Origin: Apostichopus japonicus | Taxonomy: Eukaryota > Echinodermata > Holothuroidea > Aspidochirotida > Stichopodidae | Length of the DNA: 64,000 nt | Direction of reading: 5' to 3' | Assembly (NCBI RefSeq): GCF_037975245.1 | Contig: NC_092561.1 | Location: forward strand, 12,213,001-12,277,000 | Part shown: positions 47,081 to 60,600 of the stretch, piece by piece | Position numbering within the stretch: position 1 is the stretch's first letter | Layout of the letters: every line of letters begins with the position of its first letter | Program-made: the position numbers and the translations under genes | The notes under the pieces: model-generated | What the model was told of the DNA's origin: nothing | Database searches by the model: none | Seen by the model: only the letters and a program-made list of their open reading frames with translations

Positions 47081-47600
47081 CCTTGTAACTATAAATGTTA
47101 ACATTTAATTTTTAATTGACAATAATGAATTAATTAATTGTAACTATGAAATACTAGGTGTTACACAATAGTAATTCCACTAGCTGTTACAAATTTACAA
47201 AACATTGTAATCACTTAGTGATCCCTTACTATGAATTAGTAAATTCAGTGTTACCAAGTAACGTTTCATGACAAATGTAATAGTATATCATTAAAACAAA
47301 TCAATTGTATTAACAAGTCAATAATCATTTAAAGAAATTACAATTCGTTTGAAATAAAAATTTGTATATAATTGCAAGTTAAAAATTCGTCATGTGTGAT
47401 ACTTATTAATACGACATTAGTTGTTAAAAATTAATAATTCATCATTATGAAGTAATAACTCATTTTTAACAAGTAATATTTCATTAAAACATACAAGTAT
47501 TCCATTACAGCAAATTATAATTCGTACTAACAAATCAATAATTTTGGGGAAATTGTAATCCGAATTATTAATTAAAAATACTAATGGGCTTAATTGTACG
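47080..47600. repeat. Degenerate AT-rich array of short palindromic words
   Basis: Words of the form GTAAY...TTCAT, ATTAATAATTCATCATTATG and 'AAGTAATATTTCATTAAAAC' follow each other at roughly 20-25 bp. It looks like a decayed short-period array, but the register is not exact. Confidence 0.4.
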
Positions 47601-48000
47601 TTGTCTCAACATGCACAAACTCCCGAAGATTGAGTACGAACCGACACTGTATGAAATGGATCAAAACAAATAAGTATGAGGATCAAGTCTAGTATTAGGG
47701 ATTGGCCGCAAGCTGAGGAATACCAGCACCGTACTCATACACTCATCATACTAACGTTAGGTTTGTATTGCGAAAGATCCATCTTTTTTCCAGAGGCCTA
47801 AAGAAGCACGCCTCCTTTTATAACAGTTGATTCACTGCAATCAAGCAAATCTGCCGTTCTTCTGTTGTTGAAACCGATATTCACAAATTCCTCGAGTTGT
47901 ATATCATCGTTTGATCCATTTTAATTTGTGATTGAAAATTCAATGAACGAGTACGAGTGCGAACGGCCGTATGGCAAGCCGTTTTAGCATTTACCTCTCT

Positions 48001-48400
48001 ATTCTACTTAAGTAGAATTAATTCTACTTAAGTAGAATACAATTAGGCTTAAGTGAAATGAATTGCACTTAAGTAGAATTGCATTTTACTTAAGCTTAAT
48101 TGTATTCCACTTAAGTGGAATTCATATTAGCTTAAGTTTAAACGGTTCTTGTTTACATCGTATTTTACTTAAGTAAAATACAATTCTACTTAAGTAAAAT
48201 GCAATTCTGCTTAAGTAAAATTCAATTCTACTTAAGTAAAATGCTATTCTACTTAAGCAAAATGGCTTTTCAATTTACTTAAGCTAAATTGCATTTTACT
48301 TAAGTGAAATAGAATTAAGCTTAAGTGAAATGTGATTGGTCAATCTATTTCACTTAAGTGAAATAAAATTAAGCTTAAGTGAAATGTGATTGGTCAATCA
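48001..48400. repeat. Array of 17 CTTAAG-centred palindromes, 21-bp period
   Basis: CTTAAG cores start at 48,007, 48,027, 48,048, 48,068, 48,089, 48,110, 48,131, 48,168, 48,189, 48,210, 48,231, 48,252, 48,278, 48,299, 48,320, 48,353 and 48,374. Twelve of 16 spacings are 20-21 bp or differ by one multiple of it; the others are 37, 26 and 33. Most cores sit in longer palindromes such as ATTCTACTTAAGTAGAAT, TTTTACTTAAGTAAAA and TTTCACTTAAGTGAAA. It ends about 240 bp upstream of the ligase start codon. Confidence 0.95.
48327..48399 (-). promoter_or_regulatory. Two inverted CCAAT boxes (putative promoter)
   Basis: GTGATTGGTCAATC occurs twice (48,332 and 48,386 area), each giving ATTGG, the reverse of CCAAT, preceded by CTTAAGTGAAAT. 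It lies 240-300 bp upstream of the ATG at 48,641, a reasonable promoter position. NF-Y binding is inferred from the motif only. Confidence 0.4.
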
Positions 48401-48640
48401 GTATGCTACTCATTGCGTCACTGTACTTGCCGCGAAGTTCACTTTGTATACTCATATCAAAGATATTTCACCTCCGAAGGTGAGTCACGCTCAAGACGTA
48501 CTAGTTACGTAACTATTTGCGGCCATGCGCCACACTGCCATACTTATCCAGCTTTCGTTGTGTATGTACGAACATAACACCATACTTACCCTAAGCAAAT
48601 GAAGCAAAGCTATTGAGTCTGAACGTTAGACATTCGGAAA

Positions 48641-51600
48641 ATGCAGCCAGCCAATCAATCGTTGCAAACTGTTGCTGATGCAGTTGGAAGGGCACTTTCG
48701 AGGGCAAGGGAGCGACTTCAACACGACATACCATCAAGCAGTGGAACTACTAGTACTAGCAGTAGTACCACAAGGCATGGTACCCATGTAAACATTGCCC
48801 CCAGACCAACCACTTCTCCGCTCGACGATGACGTTGGTGTTGTCGAAACAACCGAGTCCACACGTTAGTATGCCTATTTAACACTTCAAGTTGCTGAGAA
48901 TCATGCCTATAGCCTAATTGGCTAGGCCCACAAAGGCATATTAAGGGACTAGGCTAGGCCTATATGTTTTTCGGAAACACTAAATACTAATTAGGACCAT
49001 GGCACTATGCCTAGGCATGAGAGGCAGACAGGCAAACACAATATTTTTTGGAAGGGGGGGGGGGGGGGGAGGGAGGGGAAAGATCAAGGCAGGCGAACAA
49101 GGACATATCACATGGGTGTTAGATTTGCCTCATCTTTCTTTTTCATACATGTGTAATTTAATTAATACTGCATGCTTTCTCCTAATTATTACTATGACAG
49201 TGTTTCTTTCTCTCTTATCACAACACTACAGATGACTCTGGTTCAGACTTTGCACCAGATGCTGAATCGTTGGTTGAGGGTGTGAGGAGAAGGTTTCGAA
49301 GGAAACGTGTTGGTGGTGATTCACAGGGTAAGAAAACTTGTAGCCAGTGATGGCACCAAAATATGATGGTGAGCCTATAACATGGGAGGGGGGAAGTTGG
49401 GAACAAAGAAGACAATTTATGAAGTTATGCATGCCTATGTTTACCTAGATTAAACATTTTAAGATGTGTAGCCTACTGTTTTCAGGGGGCAAGAAATTTA
49501 ATGTCCCCTCCTGTCCGCTTTTAATTTTTGCTTTAGTTGTCTGGTGTGTGGAAGTTGAATAAATTTGTGAATTACCCATAATTTTGAAGAAAAACAGTCA
49601 GAAAAAACAAAATCCAATGAAGGTATTCTGTACGACTGTGAAACAACAACTCACAAAAAGTCATATTGGCAAGCAGGTTGTCATTCAGCTACATATAATA
49701 GATCCATCCACGGATCTTTCACGTATTAGAAACCAACAGAGAGATCAAGGGAGTGATATTACTTTTTACCTGTGGTTATGAATGATGCCCATTATAGTTA
49801 ACTCATTAAAACTTACAACATCTTAGAAATGGGTCGGTTTATTGTATAAACTTTCTTTTCGATACAACAGCTTACCAACGACAGCAAGTTTATGTTTTTG
49901 CAAATAAATATGATCCCTTTGAATGAAAGAGAATGTGGAACTTTACCCATCTTAGCATTCATTGGTGCAGCACTCTTGCAGCTGTGATCTTTGTAATGTG
50001 GTCTTTTGTGTTCCAGTTGTATCAATAAATGTGTATATGTTTTCTCTTTGGTACAAAGGAGTATCTTCAAAGAAAGGGAGGAAGAAGAGACTGGAGTGGA
50101 AGACCAAACTTTATCTTCTACAGAAGGCAAATTCCAGACGGACTCCAACATGTATGGAACAAGAACGTTTGGAAGTGAATGGACTAGGTATAAATTTTAA
50201 GGTTTTTTAAAACAATTGTATCTATATCATTCACAATGGTGTATATATGGCTGTTTATGTAGGTTGATATGTGATGTAGATGAATACAACAAGGGAACAT
50301 AGAGGGGAGGGGGGTGGGTGATTTTCCCCTTTTGCAAATAAAAAGTGTCCCTTTATAAGAAAAGGGTTCCTTTTAGCACTGCAAAATAGACTGGAGTAGC
50401 AGGGCAATTTATAATTCTAGAAGGGACACTTTCTGTGTCCCCCTCCCCTTTACAAAGGTTTCTATCCAAACGGTTCAATAGAAACCTAATTAATAGAAAT
50501 CATTATATCTTGTAGATTCCTTTCATAATCTTCCAACTCCAAATGATTGTATATTTTCTTTACCAGGTTCTCCTCTGCATGAGCGACCAACTCTGAATGG
50601 TGGACGGAGAAAGTCTGTGCTGAAAAGGCACTGGACTGTCCAACAATTAGATTCTTTCATCCAGCAAAGCTATCCAAATATTCCATTTGGCTTTTTGGGT
50701 TTTGAGTATGCTTTTGCCAACAAATCTCGACAGATTACCAAAATTGAACGCCATGAAATTCACAGCGTAGCTGATGTGGAAGCATGTGTCGGCCAGGGAA
50801 AATTTTACATCATCCCAAATGAAGATAATAGGGTTAGTTTCTTTTGTATTTTAAATTTATAAAGTGTTGGTTCCTCAGTCAGCTGTCTTCTAAACTGATG
50901 TAAATAACAATTGACAGTTACAGTATAGTCTGCAGCTTGTGAATGTCAAGTTGGCCTTAAATTAATGTATACCACATGTGATCAGCCAATACATACTTTG
51001 GACTTAGGTTATGTTTTTTAAGTTGATCACATATCAACCCGAAAGATCGTACTTCATATTTGTCTTTTTTCTCTTATCCTTCATATTTTTTCTGATATTC
51101 AACTATATATATGTTATTAGACAACCAAGTGGTGTTTTGCTTGTTAAGTGTAACATTGTTCTTTATAATGGACACTTCAGATTTTGTTTCTCTTATATAT
51201 AGTCAAATAGTGAAAGAGTCCCGCAGCCATCCATTCAATTGCAGCCTCAAATAAATGAAGAAGTAAGTGATGTATTTATTATGAAAATAAATATGACAAG
51301 TGCCAAGCTGTGGCTAATAGTGGATCTATTCTTTTGTAGTTCTACTTGCAATTGCAATGATAATCGATTACAGTGGTGAGCTTATGTCATCCCTGCTGTC
51401 ATTCATACATTGAAATACACACTAAGGATATCTTTCATGTTTGAGCAAAAGTCTTGGGGTAAGATGTGATTGATTTTGTAGAAAAATTGTCTTTAGATGA
51501 AGTCAACCTGTGGTATGTGGTCATTGTTGTTCAAAATTAATGTTAAATTTCATCCTGAAATTATCCTCAATGCCATTCACTGATTCCAAGTTTACTTATA

Positions 51601-54600
51601 TGAGAAGATTTGATTGATTGAACCGTACAAATATAAAATTTCCATTTGTATGTGATGACTAATCACTTCTATTGGAAGGGTTATTATTTCTCTGAGGTTG
51701 TAGTGCTGCATTTTGTGTTAGTTGAGTGTTCATTTTTTACGAAATGCTACTAGTTTTTTTGGTAAAATTTCTATCAGCATTTGCAAATATCTTCTATTTG
51801 CTGTGCTTTCATTGTGCTAACTAACTTGGTCAACTATAAGGGTGTCTTACAGAAGCCCATTCATGGCTTAGAGCAAGTTTGAAACCAAAAGCTGATTTAA
51901 TTGCTCTCCAGATCTGCTGACAGTTGGCTGCAGATGTAACAGTAGTATTAACCTCATGCAGGTGATATATTCAATGTGCCTCCAATTAGGACCTTTTCTA
52001 GTTACTAACCTTAGGCAGGCTAGTAATATCTATACAGTCAGGTTGGCATTGTATGTGTGTGTGTTGTACTATGCTGTAGATTGTAAACACAATATCCCAA
52101 GTTAGGTTACTTCAAGGAACCTAATGTTTGTTACCTGTATGTGGCTTCCCCATAGTAAATACATGAACCCTGATGGAGTTCAAAGATCACTTGGAGTTAG
52201 CACTTGGTAGAGGTCAAAATGTAAAGATATCAAAACTAGTGTATTTCCAGACATTGAACATCAAGATACATATAGGGTAGCATCATGAATTGCACAGTTC
52301 TGATGAAAGTTGTTGTAGTTCAGGGGTTAATTAATTATCAGCTCAGAACGAAACTTTGAAACACAATATCTGTAGAAAGGAAACTATCAGTTGTCATATT
52401 TGGTTTGTGGCTACCTATATCGAGGGAAAGAACACAACTGTTTTTGTTGGAGGAGACCCTCGAACAATGGGTAACATGGCACATTTTACACTTTGGAAAA
52501 AAAACAGTATGTCTTAGATGATGAAACCTTGTCTTGAGCATGTAATAGGAGGGGATGTGCTCTTATTTTTGCTTTAATCTTTGCAGATAGGTATGGAAGA
52601 ACTCCCTGGTCCATCTGAAGATGTCCCACTTAATCAGTCAGTAACTCAAGGCAGGCCAGAAGTAAGTAAATAATTGTTACGCAAATCAGCAATTTGATGA
52701 CTATATATGTTGACTATTATATTTGTTGCATGCATGCCAAAGACAAAAATAAAATGTATGCAATGGAAATGTGTTATGTGTGTGCATATATCTGTAAGGG
52801 GTGCTTTTCATGTAAACCTATAGTATGGTGCATAAATGCATATTCTCCTACAAAAAGTCATATGCTGTAGCTTGCACTTGTCAAATTTGTATAACTATTA
52901 TGGAACATACTCCCTGGGTATTAGTTTTGTGAACTACATTATGGCAGTTGCAGGCTATCAAAATAGACTAGTCATCTACAGTGACTCAATATTGAAAGCG
53001 GCTTCAGTATCACACACTTTTTATGCCACCCCAGGACAACACCAACTTCTGTGTTTGGTTTCTTGTAAAATTTGATCGCCTGTATTATTTTGTTTATTAA
53101 TACAACTGTTATTAAGCACACAAAATAAATTGGCCCTCTTTTCATTGGGTATATCATTAATCTCAAAATTAGTATTGTTAATTGTATTAAAGAACATCTT
53201 CTATTTGCTGTGCTTTCATTGTGCTAACTAACTTGGTCAACTATAAGGGTGTCTTACAGAAGCCCATTCATGGCTTAGAGCAAGTTTGAAACCAAAAGCT
53301 GATTTAATTGCTCTCCAGATCTGCTGACAGTTGGCTGCAGATGTAACAGTAGTATTAACCTCATGCAGGTGATATATTCAATGTGCCTCCAATTAGGACC
53401 TTTTCTAGTTACTAACCTTAGGCAGGCTAGTAATATCTATACAGTCAGGTTGGCATTGTATGTGTGTGTGTTGTACTATGCTGTAGATTGTAAACACAAT
53501 ATCCCAAGTTAGGTTACTTCAAGGAACCTAATGTTTGTTACCTGTATGTGGCTTCCCCATAGTAAATACATGAACCCTGATGGAGTTCAAAGATCACTTG
53601 GAGTTAGCACTTGGTAGAGGTCAAAATGTAAAGATATCAAAACTAGTGTATTTCCAGACATTGAACATCAAGATACATATAGGGTAGCATCATGAATTGC
53701 ACAGTTCTGATGAAAGTTGTTGTAGTTCAGGGGTTAATTAATTATCAGCTCAGAACGAAACTTTGAAACACAATATCTGTAGAAAGGAAACTATCAGTTG
53801 TCATATTTGGTTTGTGGCTACCTATATCGAGGGAAAGAACACAACTGTTTTTGTTGGAGGAGACCCTCGAACAATGGGTAACATGGCACATTTTACACTT
53901 TGGAAAAAAAACAGTATGTCTTAGATGATGAAACCTTGTCTTGAGCATGTAATAGGAGGGGATGTGCTCTTATTTTTGCTTTAATCTTTGCAGATAGGTA
54001 TGGAAGAACTCCCTGGTCCATCTGAAGATGTCCCACTTAATCAGTCAGTAACTCAAGGCAGGCCAGAAGTAAGTAAATAATTGTTACGCAAATCAGCAAT
54101 TTGATGACTATATATGTTGACTATTATATTTGTTGCATGCATGCCAAAGACAAAAATAAAATGTATGCAATGGAAATGTGTTATGTGTGTGCATATATCT
54201 GTAAGGGGTGCTTTTCATGTAAACCTATAGTATGGTGCATAAATGCATATTCTCCTACAAAAAGTCATATGCTGTAGCTTGCACTTGTCAAATTTGTATA
54301 ACTATTATGGAACATACTCCCTGGGTATTAGTTTTGTGAACTACATTATGGCAGTTGCAGGCTATCAAAATAGACTAGTCATCTACAGTGACTCAATATT
54401 GAAAGCGGCTTCAGTATCACACACTTTTTATGCCACCCCAGGACAACACCAACTTCTGTGTTTGGTTTCTTGTAAAATTTGATCGCCTGTATTATTTTGT
54501 TTATTAATACAACTGTTATTAAGCACACAAAATAAATTGGCCCTCTTTTCATTGGGTATATCATTAATCTCAAAATTAGTATTGTTAATTGTATTAAAGA

Positions 54601-57600
54601 ACATTAGGGCCACACCGAGATAAAAAGTTCATATCTGTATTTCTTTTTTTATCTCTGCCCTACTTTTTTTTATTTCTTCAATTGTTAATTTTTTTAATTT
54701 CTGTGACTTTTATTTCTTCGAACTCTTTTCCATTCTGCATTCTGCATTTTTTTGCCTGACAGTTTTTGTTGCACTATACCGTAGGTGTTTATTTGTTGAT
54801 GCCATTTCTCAATTTGGTAGGTTATTTTTTACTGTATAAAATAGATATTCCCCTTTACGTATTTTATATTATTACATTGTCCTCCTGTTTATTCTTACTG
54901 CATGAAGAATCTACAAATCAGATAGATGAGGTAATGCATATGATGAACATATTTTGCAATATTTAGGTGGGTTTTGTAACAGCATACATCCATAAGCCAT
55001 GATAATTGTGATTATCACCAACCAAAACACAATTTTGTGCAAATAAATGTACAATCATAATAAAAAGGGGAAAATATGTAGGCCAAATATACAATCACCA
55101 ACTTTAATCAACAGGTAAGCTATGATTTTTACCTTGTGGTATCATATGTAACCTGTACATGATTAAAGATTAAATTGATAATTTCATGTGCGTACAATTA
55201 TGTTATAGGGTGAATTAATGAAATCAGTATACATGAAGCTACATTGGTGTGATAAAGAAAGTTGACACATTGTGTACTGGATATTTGATATTTGTTTAGA
55301 CACCTGCTAGTCAAGTTGCCCAGAACGAAGATGAACAACCAAACCAACGTGAAGATCAAAACGTAAGTTCATAACTAATATGTATTCCAGGAACATTGAC
55401 AAACTCAAGAGGCATAATATTAACTAATTAGAAATGGTTACCCTTGAAGATCTTAAGCCACCCTGTAATGTTTCCTTACTGACAATGTTGTACTGATGCT
55501 TGCAACCAGCTACCTCCTAAAATATTGAAACCAACTGACCATTCTTCACAAATGGTATTTTTGGGCAGGAAACTGGTAGCTTTTCAAAAGTAGATTTTCA
55601 CAGAATTTCAATGCTGAAATAGGACGACTTGGACATAGTAAGGAAGGAGGAAAATATGAACTACCAGGAAAAGTTACCGAATGTTCCACCATTTAATTCT
55701 TTTTAAGTTTGCTATTTTTTATGTGTATAACCATTTTGCAGGCACGCATATTGCTGATAGAAGAGCAAAACCAAGCCTTTGAAGAAAGCCTGCGGAACGA
55801 TGCCCAATGGGTATAACACTCTGCTTTCTTAATGAAATGTGTATGTCTGTCTGTCTGTCATGTGTGTTTAACACAAAAATACAATATCAAAAGAAGAATC
55901 GTATCAAGAGATCTGATACTTTAAGGCAAATGCTTGGTTCAGTGGTTAGAGTGTCCGCCTCACATACCTTGGGTTCCTGGTTCAAAATTCTGGAAAAGCC
56001 AGATTCTCTTAACATATTCAAAAATTGTTACAGTAGTATTTCTGGTTTATGAATTGGAATAAGGGGTTTGTTGCTGTTCGTCACTTGATTTGGAAACAAC
56101 TTAGTGATGTCGAATGCATTACCCATCACAGTGTTTGAGAAAGTGGTCAGCTGCTGGGGTTGCCCTCTTGTCCGTCTGGGAGGAAAGTGTAACCCCAGCA
56201 TCTTACCATGCTAAATGACTGTCCCAGGATTGGGAACAAGTTCATCCACTGCATCATTATTCTCTGAACACTTGTCCAAAAGGGAATTTATACCGGAATT
56301 AAGCTGGTGTTCATCCATGATCATGACAGAGAAAGGATATGATCTCAACTTCAAGGTGGAAAGGCCTTTTGATTTTAGTGGTTGTCAAAAGTCATGTGAG
56401 GTATACAGCAATCAGCGGTAAATTTCAAGATGGGACAGTGTTGTAAATACTTTGTACCATGTGGGTGAACCATAAATAGTGCAAACTAGATAGTGCTTGG
56501 TCAGCAGAGGTCAAATGTGAACACCTTTAATAAACAATTTTCTTAAGAAGTGAAACTGAAAAATATCATTATTAGTATGTAAATGCTAATTGAGTGTAAA
56601 ATATCTATGCGTTTTGGTGACAATTGAGGGGCACTTGAGGTCAGTCAATTGAGGTAAACATTACAAAAAAGTTACACTTGAGTCCTCATACTTTGTATGT
56701 GTTTTTCTTGGCAACCATATTGGTTTTATTCTAGTTTGATTCATCTCAAGTTCATGCAATTACCTTAAATGTGATTTGAAAAGAAACCCCCAAATCTTAC
56801 AATTCTTGTAATATGCCACTAAAAAGTGATATATTGACATCATTGGAAATCTCATTGCACTTTGAAATTGTGTTCTATTGTAATATTTAGTGGGAAATGT
56901 TTAATGTCTTTAGTTTAATACTGTGTATCGTCTTCATTTTAACAGGATGCAATACAAGAGGCAGTAGCAGAGGCAGAGAGACGACGATTACAGGTCTGCT
57001 TTATGTTTAATTTAAGAGTCAGAATTATATGATAACCATTACAGGGATGCACTGCATTCAATGTTTGTTATCCAGCATGAAATCCGGCCTGATAAAGAAT
57101 ACACTAAATTAATTTCTTTGGTTTAATATTGTAGCAATTGGTCCAGATATAAATTAGTCATACTAATGGTTACTACAGATGGTTACTACAGATCAAAATA
57201 TGCAAAGAAAAGATAAACGCATCTGACAATGGTTATGATTAAGTTGTATTTACTGTGCAACTTTTGTTAACCTCTGAATACTTAAGGCTGTCAAAAATGT
57301 TTCCCCTTACATCACTGCAGTTGAGCCTTCTACAAAAAGACTTTCAATTTGACTGCACTGTATGCAATTATAAGCATTATGCACTAACAATTTGTGACAC
57401 ATAAATTATACAGAAAATACTTTGTAAACTGTATTTTTACTAATTGTTACAAAGACATCGCTAGAACTTACATTTATGTCAGATTTCAACTTGATTTCAT
57501 TTGAGATCCAGAACCATAAAATCTGGCCGGACCATGTATCAGATACATCCCTACCTGAAACCATGTATTTGTGCAGTTTCAATTGATTAATGATGTAGCT

Positions 57601-60600
57601 AAAGCTATCTGTCTTTCCTGTATTCATTTCTTGTAAGTTCACATTGTTATTTACATTTTTAGACTATTCAAGATCGTAGGAGTCATTTGGATGAGGAATT
57701 GGCTTCTGATAGTTTACTCCAGATATGTTTTCCTGACGGGAGAAGAGAAAGAAGGAGGTTTGATCTGTCTGGTTCCATTCAGGTAATAAGGAACTTCAGA
57801 TTGGGAATTAAGATTCATGTATGAAATTACTGGCCTGGAAAATTTGGGCTCAAGCAACTCTGAGGTTTACACGGGCTGGTTATGGTTCATAATTTGGTAT
57901 ATATCTAATTAACTGTACCACCCATTTCGAACGGTATATATATTAACTAGGTTAATGTTATTTTTCTTTATTTCTACAAAGTATTTTAATTATGAACATG
58001 AAAAGGAAGTGGCTAGCATCTTCTGGTAACATATTTCTTACATTGGCAGGCTATCTTCAACTTCGTAGGAACATTTGACAGTGCAACAGAGAACTTCACT
58101 GTCCACATAGCAGGGAGTAATACCTCTATCCCTAGTTCTGCAGTTGGAACATGTTCATCTCATGGGGTGAATGATCGCAGCTCTTTGTTGGTCACATGGT
58201 TGGAAGAATTTCAGGTAGGCCTACTCTCAATTAGTTTTGTAATAGTCTTGAGACAGAAACCAGCAGTCTGCATGCATTCATCTCAGTCTCAGTGTGTACA
58301 CTCAAGACGGTAACAAGTTGGTTAACCATATGAGTACAATTGTTCATAGGTTGTGAATAAAATAACTTTAAGTGAAATATTTTGATGCAAACAAGTCATA
58401 AAACATACTATCAGGGGAGTAAATTGTGGTATTGTAGTCTGTTCACAACCATAGTGTACAAACTGTAACTGGTGACTTAAATATACATTGGTGACAACTC
58501 ACTAATGTAGACATGCAGTTTGCTTTAATATTAAGCTTATCCATTTGTCTATAGACACATGAGAAATCATGTATCTTCAGTCAATGGGTAATTAATTTAA
58601 TTACTGTTGTCATGAGGAACAAATTTTCACTCCTGTGCCTTTTAAGAAAGATTATATCTTTGTTGGTTTAACAAATAGCAAATCAATCAATGAACCATGG
58701 AATAGATGATCATGATAATCACTGCAAGTAACAGTTTCTACTTTGCATTTTGGTTTCACACAGCCCACTGATTCAACTCCTGATTTTGTACCAGCTGCAA
58801 CTACTGTTCATCATGTTTCAAGTGAAAGTGAAAATGAATTACCAGAAGTTATGTTGTCTGGTACTCCATCTGTGAGTATGGCTGATATTGCAATTTATTT
58901 TTGATGTTAGCCCACTTAATTGCTTCAAATCAAACATTCCATCGCATCAACTCTAGTGATAATAGCTGTTTGATTGGTTAGTAGAAGCAGTCCTTACAGA
59001 TAACAGGATGTTATACTTCTCTAATAGCTTACAGGTATTGTGGCTAGTGTAATTACCTGAAGATGTTCTATAAAAATAAACATATGATGTGCAACTAGGA
59101 AAAGAAAATCTTGGGAAAAATTAATAAATTAATGCTACACTTATAAAACGATTCAGCTTATTGCATCATTAAAACCTCTGGTACACTATATACAGAAACA
59201 ATATACCCCACTGATGTGTGGTGACAAGTTTGGGATACAATTTACTTTTAGAGCTCATTTGATACCATGGACCCTTGAATGATAATTGTGCAGAATTATG
59301 TCTTTCCCAACATAAAATTATCACAGCCTGTCATAGATGCATTTATTTAAAGACCTGTAAAGTTTGATTTCTTTATATTTTGTTTTATTTGTCATGTTTG
59401 CCAATTAATCTATTGGGTCCATGCATTTATTTGTGTTGATGGGTATAGGAGTGATGTTACTGTAGCATGATCTGCCTTGATTTTGCCTCTACCTGTAGCA
59501 ATCAACCTGATTGTGCAATTTTTTTGCAAATTTACCCCAACTGTATTTATGTTTGAATTTTCTGTGTTTCTTTGATAGGTGACATTCCTTTCTTCTGACA
59601 ATTTAAATAGTCAAATGAACACTGACATTGATGAAGGTGAGTTCATTGTATAGCTAATGAAAATATTGACAACACTTTAATAACTAAATAGACAAAGGGG
59701 TTGGATAGTTTAACTGCACTAGAATTTTGTCAAGGATATTGTTATTGGTATACCCATCATTTCCCCCCCCCCCCCCATTTGAATGGTTGACCTTTGCTAT
59801 CATTATTGCATGTGTTTGTTTGTGCAAGTGTGTTTGTGTATATGTATGGTGTTATGTCTAGCTTGTATGTAGGATATTTCAAGAAATTATTGTTTGGACT
59901 GATCTCATATTTGGTATGTAGGTGTACCAAAATGAGTACAAGAAGCCTATTGTTTTTGGTTATAAGGCAGCAGAGGTCAAATTAAGAACCTTGTAACCAC
60001 TATTTCTCCTGAAGGGAATCCATGACAGATATTGTATGTAAGTCGGTGTAACACAATGAAAAGAAGGGATAGGGAGTAGGGAGATGTATTGGGGTGGTGG
60101 GGGGTTAGAAACATGCAAACTTAAACATGTATATGGTGCAAGTAGCAAACATGTACATCCCCCCCCCCCAACAACACTGTGTTCTGCCAGTTTCAAATGG
60201 TGTGAGTGATGCCCTATTCTGCATCTTAGTAAGAGTTACTATTTTTGAACTAATGGCTTAAAAATGGCTCATCTATGCATGTAAAAAACTGTACTTGTTT
60301 ATGTTTTAGCAGATTTCAATGACAGTTAAGTTCAACATGTGAAATTTTCCAGCAGTCTCAGTCTGTATTTAAATTTACAAATTGTTTACATATATTTATG
60401 GTTGTTTACTCTTATGATGGGCACTGAATCTGCCCAGGTTTGTGGTCATCAGGGTCATTCAACTCGGTAATTCAGCAAAAAGGTCAGCAAAAGTGAAATT
60501 ATGAACATTTTATTGAGAAAGTTTCAGCATGCTTTTATGGTAAACTGCACTAATTACAGCCCATAGAAGCTCTATGACTTTAAAACTTTTTTAAGCAGTC

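Noticed and set aside
49584-49781. 65-codon frame in intron 2 of the ligase
   Set aside because: No acceptor/donor pair in phase with exons 2 and 3.
54766-54966. Possible extra ligase exon ending 'ESTNQIDE' before a GTAATG donor
   Set aside because: The available AG acceptors give the wrong phase or a stop, except a 9-nt micro-exon. The exons on both sides join in phase without it.
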